Shown here in pieces: positions 58,204-64,000 of a stretch of 64,000 nucleotides of DNA (positions are counted from its first letter, which is position 1; each line of letters opens with the position of its first letter). Source of the stretch: an uncultured Psychrobacter sp. (GTDB lineage Bacteria > Pseudomonadota > Gammaproteobacteria > Pseudomonadales > Moraxellaceae); NCBI RefSeq assembly GCF_947495825.1, contig NZ_CANMAH010000003.1:62001-126000 (forward strand), in the 5' to 3' direction. The position numbers and the translations under genes are program-made. The notes below the pieces were generated by a model that saw only the letters and a list, made by a program, of their open reading frames with translations, was not told the DNA's origin and made no database searches.

Positions 58204-58950
58204 TGCATGATATGTTCTGTTTGTAGATCAATAAAGTGAGTATTTAACAGTGTATGGCAGCTGAACAGATTATCTGAATCAATGTAAGTCTATACGTACA
58301 GTACGTTGGTAGCGTGTAAGGGTTCAAAGATTGGTCGCTATTTACCTGTACAATTTATACACGGTAAAAAGTCTGTTTATTTGACAAGTTATCATATGTT
58401 CTTATTGATGATTTGAGTAAATGCTAACAATGCGTTTATTTTTAACAAGCTACTGTCTTTTGGTTTTATTAAAAGTGTGGTTTTTGCTTTGTTGAAGACA
58501 GCTTTATAAATAAAGGCAATGTTGCTCAACTTGTCATAAATTTTGAATCATAAAAATGTTATCATAGCGGGAGTTAAAGTATCAAAAACCACTGTTATTA
58601 TGCTAAGTTTTTAGAAGCTATTAGCGATGCTATACTGACGATACGTACATAATGTTCGTAAAGTGATAATTGTTATTTAATATGTAAATACTTAGTATTG
58701 AGCAAACAAACTATGTCAGGTAATTCATACATGTTACCCTATATAGCAGTGTATGCTCATTACAAAAACTCTTTGAAAACATCTGTTAATAGCTGATTGA
58801 GAAGAGATTGTCTACTCGATTAGTTATATTGGTGAAGTTTGGACTTGTTATCATCATTGTTCATGCTCATTTATGATATCAAGCAACTATGGGTGAAGCT
58901 TAGCATAATCGGCTAATGATCTTTACTGGCAAATAAGAGCGACTACTTAC

Positions 58951-58986
58951 TAGTAACTGACAAATAGTTAGTAACTGGCAAACAGT
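58951..58986 (+). repeat. Two tandem copies of an 18-base repeat upstream of sucA
   Basis: TAGTAACTGACAAATAGT (58951-58968) and TAGTAACTGGCAAACAGT (58969-58986) match at 16 of 18 positions. A weaker third copy (TTACTGGCAAATAAG) lies about 25 bases upstream. It could be paired operator sites for a regulator of sucA. Confidence 0.7.
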
Positions 58987-59087
58987 ATTTAACGATGTAT
59001 ACCAACTTTTTTATAAGCTTAGCGTATAATAGAACACACAATAATAAGCACGATTCCATTCATTTATCTATCAAATAGACGATTATT

Positions 59088-61973
59088 ATGAATAGTATAA
59101 CGAAAGAAGCAGCTGGCGTAGAACATACTGAACTTGCCGCTGACAATGCCCTTTATATCGAATCCCTTTATGAGCAGTTTTTAAGCGATCCAGATAGTGT
59201 CGATACGGATTGGCAAGATTATTTTAAGCAATACCAATCTCCCAACGATGCCAAGCATAATGACATTAAAGATCAGTTTTTATTGCTTGCACGTAATCAG
59301 ACAGCCAATAAAATTGGTCCTATCTCTGATAACTCAACTTCTAGTACGTCAGAAGACTGTGCTGATCCTAAACAAATGGGTGTTCAGCAGCTGATTTCAG
59401 CGTATCGTCGTCGTGGACATCGCCGTGCGCAGCTTGATCCTTTAGAGCTGCATCCACGCGCTGCGGTAGAAGACTTAACCCTCGCTTATCATGGCTTATC
59501 AGAAGCTGACCTTGATACTATATATCCTACGAGCGATCTTAATATCGGTAAAAAAGAAGCGCCATTGCGTGAGATTATCGAAATTATGGAACGCATCTAC
59601 TGTCGCCATATCGGTGTAGAATATATGCATGTAACCACCAGTACTGAAAAGCGCTGGATGGAGAAGTATCTTGAGACCAACCTAGGTTATATCAAATTCG
59701 ACGAAGAAAAACGCTTATCTATCTTGGAGCGTCTGACCGCTGCTGAAGGGTTAGAGAAGTATTTGGCGCGTAAATATACGGGCGTAAAACGTTTTGGCCT
59801 TGAAGGTGGTGAAAGCTTTATTCCTGCGGTTAACGAAATCATTCAACGTGCTGGTGGTTACGGTACCAAAGAGATGGTTATCGGTATGGCACACCGCGGA
59901 CGTCTTAACTTATTGGTTAACGTTTTGGGTAAAAACCCAGCTGATTTGTTTGATGAGTTTGATGGCAAAGTTCAGCCAGAAAAAGGCTCAGGTGACGTCA
60001 AATATCATAACGGTTATTCATCTAACGTGATGACGCCAGGCGGTGAAGCGCACTTAGCATTGGCCTTTAACCCATCACACCTTGAGATTGTCGCGCCAGT
60101 ATTACAAGGCTCTGTCCGTGCCCGTCAAGTACGTCGTAACGACCAAGCTCGTCACAATAATAAAGATGGTAACTCGGTGCTACCGATCGTTGTCCACGGT
60201 GATGCCGCATTTGCTGGTCAAGGCGTGGTACAAGAGACGTTCCAGATGTCACAGACTCGTGCTTATACCACGGGCGGGACGCTACATATAGTCATCAACA
60301 ACCAAGTCGGCTTTACGACCAGCCGTCAAGAAGACTTGCGCTCGACAGAATATTGTACCGATGTCGCTAAAATGGTTCATGCACCGATCTTACATGTAAA
60401 TGGCGATGATCCTGAATCAGTCGTTTTTGCCGCGCAGCTTGCTCTTGATTATCGTCATGAGTTTGATAAAGACATCATTATCGATTTGTTCTGTTATCGC
60501 CGTAACGGTCACAATGAAGCGGATGAACCTTCTGCGACTCAGCCGTTGATGTATTCAGTCATCAAAAAGTTACCAACGACTCGTGCAATATATGCCCAGC
60601 AACTGATCAAAGATGGTGTAATTGACGAAAGTGAAGCCAAAAACTACGAGGACTCATATCGTGAGTCGCTAGATCGTGGTGATTATGTGGTGAACTCTTT
60701 GGTCAGTGATCCTGATGAGGCGCTTTTTGTGAATTGGAAGCCTTACTTAGGTCACGACTTAGTCGACGATTGGGATACCAGTGTCGATATCGAAAAACTA
60801 AAAGAGTATGGTCGCCGCATGGCTGAGATGCCAGAAGGCTATAAGCTTCAACGTCAAGTACAAAAAGTCGTGGATCAGCGTTTAGCGATGCAAACTGGTG
60901 AAGAGCCACTTAACTGGGGTGCAGCAGAGACCCTAGCTTATGCCTCTCTCGTTGATAATGACGATATATTGGTACGTATCACTGGTGAAGACGTTGGCCG
61001 TGGTACCTTCTCGCATCGTCATAGCGAAATTTATAATGTCAATGATGGCAGTATGTATGTGCCGTTGGCTCATATTAGTGAAAAGCAAGCTCGTTTTGCT
61101 ACTTACAACTCGTTGCTATCAGAAGAAGCGGTGCTAGCCTTTGAGTATGGCTATGCAACGACAGTACCTAATGCGTTGATCGTTTGGGAAGCGCAGTTCG
61201 GTGATTTCGTCAACGGTGCGCAGGTCGTCATTGACCAATTTATCTCTAGTGGTGAGACCAAATGGCAGCGTGTGTGCGGATTAACCATGCTATTACCACA
61301 TGGCTTTGAAGGTCAAGGTCCGGAGCATTCTTCAGCCCGTCTTGAGCGCTTTTTACAGCTATGCGCTGAAGACAATATGCAAGTCATTACGCCAACGACG
61401 CCTGCACAGATTTTCCATGCATTACGTCGTCAAGCAGTACGTCCGATACGTAAACCCTTGATCGTTATGTCACCAAAGAGCTTACTACGCCATAAGCTTG
61501 CGACTTCTCAGTTAGAAGAGCTTGCTAATGGCAAGTTTGAGACAGTACTGCCAGAGATTGATGAGCAAAATGCCGATCAGATCACACGTTTGGTATTATG
61601 TGGCGGTAAGGTCTATTACGACTTACTTGAGCAGCGCCGCGCATTGGGTCTAGAGCATGTCGCCATCGTTCGTATTGAGCAGCTTTATCCGCTTCCAGAA
61701 GAGCGTCTAATTGCTGAGATAGAAAAATACAGCAACCTAAAAGAAATTGTCTGGACGCAAGAAGAGCCACTGAACCAAGGTGCTTGGTATTATTTAGCAC
61801 CGCATATGTTCCGTATTGTGGTACCGCATCCGACTAGAGCGAAAGTAATGGAGCCAGTAGCACGTCCTCCTAGTGCAGCGCCAGCGACTGGTTCACCGAA
61901 GTTGCATGTTCAGCAGCAGCAAACACTGGTTGCCGAAGGTTTAGGCGTTAGTGTCGATGAGTTGGCTGAATAA
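59088..61973 (+). CDS. sucA: 2-oxoglutarate dehydrogenase E1 component
   Basis: A 961-residue thiamine-diphosphate enzyme that decarboxylates 2-oxoglutarate and passes the succinyl group to E2. An N-terminal E2-binding segment (about 18-45, YIESLYEQFLSDPDSVDTDW) comes first. The active-site His is in IGMAHRGRLNLLVNVLGKNP (about 265-284). The ThDP-binding GDAAF and INNQVGFTTS follow, and the transketolase-like domain has GEDVGRGTFSHRH and HGFEGQGPEHSSAR. Length is close to E. coli SucA (933). It opens the sucA-sucB-lpdA unit. Confidence 0.97.
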   Translation: MNSITKEAAGVEHTELAADNALYIESLYEQFLSDPDSVDTDWQDYFKQYQSPNDAKHNDIKDQFLLLARNQTANKIGPISDNSTSSTSEDCADPKQMGVQQLISAYRRRGHRRAQLDPLELHPRAAVEDLTLAYHGLSEADLDTIYPTSDLNIGKKEAPLREIIEIMERIYCRHIGVEYMHVTTSTEKRWMEKYLETNLGYIKFDEEKRLSILERLTAAEGLEKYLARKYTGVKRFGLEGGESFIPAVNEIIQRAGGYGTKEMVIGMAHRGRLNLLVNVLGKNPADLFDEFDGKVQPEKGSGDVKYHNGYSSNVMTPGGEAHLALAFNPSHLEIVAPVLQGSVRARQVRRNDQARHNNKDGNSVLPIVVHGDAAFAGQGVVQETFQMSQTRAYTTGGTLHIVINNQVGFTTSRQEDLRSTEYCTDVAKMVHAPILHVNGDDPESVVFAAQLALDYRHEFDKDIIIDLFCYRRNGHNEADEPSATQPLMYSVIKKLPTTRAIYAQQLIKDGVIDESEAKNYEDSYRESLDRGDYVVNSLVSDPDEALFVNWKPYLGHDLVDDWDTSVDIEKLKEYGRRMAEMPEGYKLQRQVQKVVDQRLAMQTGEEPLNWGAAETLAYASLVDNDDILVRITGEDVGRGTFSHRHSEIYNVNDGSMYVPLAHISEKQARFATYNSLLSEEAVLAFEYGYATTVPNALIVWEAQFGDFVNGAQVVIDQFISSGETKWQRVCGLTMLLPHGFEGQGPEHSSARLERFLQLCAEDNMQVITPTTPAQIFHALRRQAVRPIRKPLIVMSPKSLLRHKLATSQLEELANGKFETVLPEIDEQNADQITRLVLCGGKVYYDLLEQRRALGLEHVAIVRIEQLYPLPEERLIAEIEKYSNLKEIVWTQEEPLNQGAWYYLAPHMFRIVVPHPTRAKVMEPVARPPSAAPATGSPKLHVQQQQTLVAEGLGVSVDELAE

Positions 61974-62157
61974 GCGCTACCAATATAAGATTAATCAATG
62001 AGACGATAGCAGTTAGTTCCTATTGCATGGTTAGATTATCAAGAAGTAGACGATGTATGTGGGTAGGTTTTTATTAATAACATACCTTCAAATAGGAAAT
62101 AACTGTCTATCACGACTTAATAATAAGTAGTAATATCTAAATCTAAGGAGTATATCG

Positions 62158-63423
62158 ATGGCTGAAATTAATACCCCCGTTTTTCCAGAATCGGTTGCCG
62201 ATGGCACGATTGTTGAATGGCATGTCACTGAAGGCCAACAGGTTAATCGTGATGACCTTTTAGCAGAGATCGAAACTGATAAAGTAGTGTTGGAAGTCGT
62301 TGCACCTGATGACGGTGTTGTAACCAAAATCGTCAAACAAGTCGATGATACGGTTGAATCAGCGGACCTAATCGCAGAGTTTGAAGCTGGTGCAAGTGGT
62401 AGCTCTGATGCTGACACCGATACTGGCTCTGATGAAGCGCCAGCAGTAGATCCAAATCAACCAGCTGCACCAGTACAACAAAAAGAAACTGGATACGGCG
62501 ATACCTCAAATCGTCCAAATGCGCCGCACGATGAAGCTGATCATAAAGACCAAAGCCCTGCGGTACGTAAAGCTGCCAAAGAAAGTGGCGTAGATCCAAA
62601 GAATGTCGAAGGTAGTGGCCGCGGTGGCCGTGTTACCAAGACTGATATGGCAGATCCAAAGCTAAAAGCTGACAGCTCTATCAAATCTGATAGCGGTCGT
62701 CCTGTTGCTGAGTCAGTTGGTGAGCGCACTGAAAAACGCGTACCGATGACACGTTTGCGTAAGCGTGTTGCCGAGCGTTTATTGTCAGCATCACAAGATA
62801 CTGCAATGTTGACCACGTTTAACGAAGTCAATATGAAGCCATTGATGGACTTACGTACTAAGTATAAAGACAAGTTTGAAAAGCGTCATGGTGTACGTCT
62901 AGGCTTTATGTCGTTATTCGTACGCGCCGCTACTGAAGCGCTAAAACGCTTCCCAGCAGTGAACGCGTCATTGGATGGCGATGATATCGTTTATCATGGT
63001 TTTTATGATATCGGTGTTGCTGTATCATCAGATCGTGGCCTAGTGGTTCCAGTACTTCGTGATACGGATCGCATGAGCATGGCGGATGTCGAGAGCAAAA
63101 TCCGTGAGCTTGGCGGCAAAGCGCAAGAAGGCAAGTTAGGTTTGGATGAGATGACTGGTGGTACGTTTACTATCTCAAACGGTGGTGTCTTTGGTTCACT
63201 CATGTCAACGCCTATCTTGAATCCACCACAAACTGCTATCTTAGGTATGCATGCTATCAACGAGCGTCCAATGGCAGTCGATGGCAAGGTTGAAATCTTA
63301 CCAATGATGTATCTGGCCCTATCTTATGACCACCGTATGATCGATGGTAAAGAAGCGGTACAGTTCTTGGTGACTATCAAAGAATTGGTTGAAGATCCAT
63401 CATTATTACTACTAGACCTATAA
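62158..63423 (+). CDS. sucB: Dihydrolipoyllysine-residue succinyltransferase (E2)
   Basis: The 421-residue E2 core of 2-oxoglutarate dehydrogenase. The lipoyl domain (about 1-78) has Lys42 in [15 protein letters not shown]. An acidic Ala/Asp/Pro linker follows. The peripheral-subunit-binding domain (about 138-172) has [15 protein letters not shown] and [12 protein letters not shown]. The catalytic domain (about 195-421) carries [31 protein letters not shown] and the active-site His in [18 protein letters not shown] precedes the ATG. It lies 184 bases after sucA and ends at a terminator before lpdA. Confidence 0.97.
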   Translation: MAEINTPVFPESVADGTIVEWHVTEGQQVNRDDLLAEIETDKVVLEVVAPDDGVVTKIVKQVDDTVESADLIAEFEAGASGSSDADTDTGSDEAPAVDPNQPAAPVQQKETGYGDTSNRPNAPHDEADHKDQSPAVRKAAKESGVDPKNVEGSGRGGRVTKTDMADPKLKADSSIKSDSGRPVAESVGERTEKRVPMTRLRKRVAERLLSASQDTAMLTTFNEVNMKPLMDLRTKYKDKFEKRHGVRLGFMSLFVRAATEALKRFPAVNASLDGDDIVYHGFYDIGVAVSSDRGLVVPVLRDTDRMSMADVESKIRELGGKAQEGKLGLDEMTGGTFTISNGGVFGSLMSTPILNPPQTAILGMHAINERPMAVDGKVEILPMMYLALSYDHRMIDGKEAVQFLVTIKELVEDPSLLLLDL

Positions 63424-63429
63424 GCTTAT

Positions 63430-63464
63430 AAGCTTGTATCGGCCCACACTGATACAAGCTTTTT
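63430..63464 (+). terminator. Rho-independent terminator after sucB
   Basis: AAGCTTGTATC pairs with GATACAAGCTT around a 10-base loop and is followed by a T run. lpdA is therefore probably also transcribed from its own promoter in the next 230 bases. Confidence 0.85.
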
Positions 63465-63653
63465 GCTTTTATACTAAAAATTTATAGATACCTTTTTAAA
63501 AGGCTTTATCGTTTATAACATTCAGTCTTTAAGATAATCAATAAGCGCTATATGACACACGATGCTAACTTAGTGTATTGACTAGATAACGATCGGGTGA
63601 CGTATGGCTTTTTTATTGGTATAGATTGGTATGGTTAGCAACGGTATCTATAA

Positions 63654-64000
<347 letters not shown>

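Larger units (their letters stand above)
58141..59087 (+). other. Long intergenic region sdhB to sucA
   Basis: About 947 bases of AT-rich DNA. It contains the sdhB terminator and a two-copy 18-base repeat near the sucA end. The length and terminator indicate that sucA has its own promoter. I see no gene or RNA family in it. Confidence 0.55.

Overview
The window is chromosomal DNA from a gammaproteobacterium of the Moraxellaceae, most probably a Psychrobacter. This rests on moderately AT-rich DNA, the gene orders pilB-pilC-pilD-coaE and argH/algZ-algR-hemC-hemD-hemX, a low-GC version of the metY-rimP-nusA-infB-rbfA-truB-rpsO-pnp cluster, and a gene that looks like Balon, the ribosome hibernation factor first described in Psychrobacter urativorans. 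The genus call is inference; no 16S rRNA gene is present. Nearly all genes look like vertically inherited core genes. I see no insertion sequence, prophage, integrase or CRISPR array.

Layout. 0.1-6.2 kb: ppnP and rlmB on the plus strand, facing the type IV pilus assembly cluster pilB-pilC-pilD with coaE on the minus strand. 6.4-20.3 kb: tpiA, secG, tRNA-Leu(GAG) and initiator tRNA-Met (the latter behind a consensus sigma-70 promoter), then the translation/transcription block rimP-nusA-infB-rbfA-truB. A DJ-1/PfpI gene and two very small acidic proteins follow, then rpsO and pnp. 20.6-28.2 kb: a glutaminase; a highly charged, mostly disordered protein; a divergent macro-domain protein; a membrane-anchored coiled-coil protein; a YheV-like zinc ribbon protein; oligopeptidase A; and the Balon-like factor. 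28.4-36.2 kb: mixed metabolism and repair, with an EEP-family hydrolase, a zinc-free MDR oxidoreductase, an AlkB-like dioxygenase, an alpha/beta hydrolase, an ABC exporter, an EamA-type transporter and class I fructose-bisphosphate aldolase. 36.2-47.1 kb: thiC with a TPP riboswitch, an iron-trafficking protein, argH, then algZ-algR-hemC-hemD-hemX and a thioesterase. 47.2-51.7 kb: a RibB protein with a cysteine-free RibA-like tail, rarA, a small HExxH protein and a lipoprotein. 51.7-64 kb: a TCA-cycle block, with gltA on the minus strand and sdhCDAB-sucA-sucB-lpdA on the plus strand. lpdA runs off the end.

How they fit together. The 8-20 kb block supplies translation initiation, ribosome maturation and RNA turnover. 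The Balon-like gene belongs to the opposite state, shutting ribosomes down under stress. The 52-64 kb block encodes citrate synthase, succinate dehydrogenase and 2-oxoglutarate dehydrogenase. Several of its transcription units are separated by unusually long AT-rich gaps (about 1.2 kb before sdhC, about 0.95 kb before sucA), which probably hold regulatory DNA.

The parts I consider least explained are the divergent macro domain without a DarT partner, the disordered 290-residue protein, the pair of tiny acidic proteins inside the ribosomal cluster, and the long TCA intergenic regions. Where I moved a start inward from the longest open frame, the reason is given in that entry.
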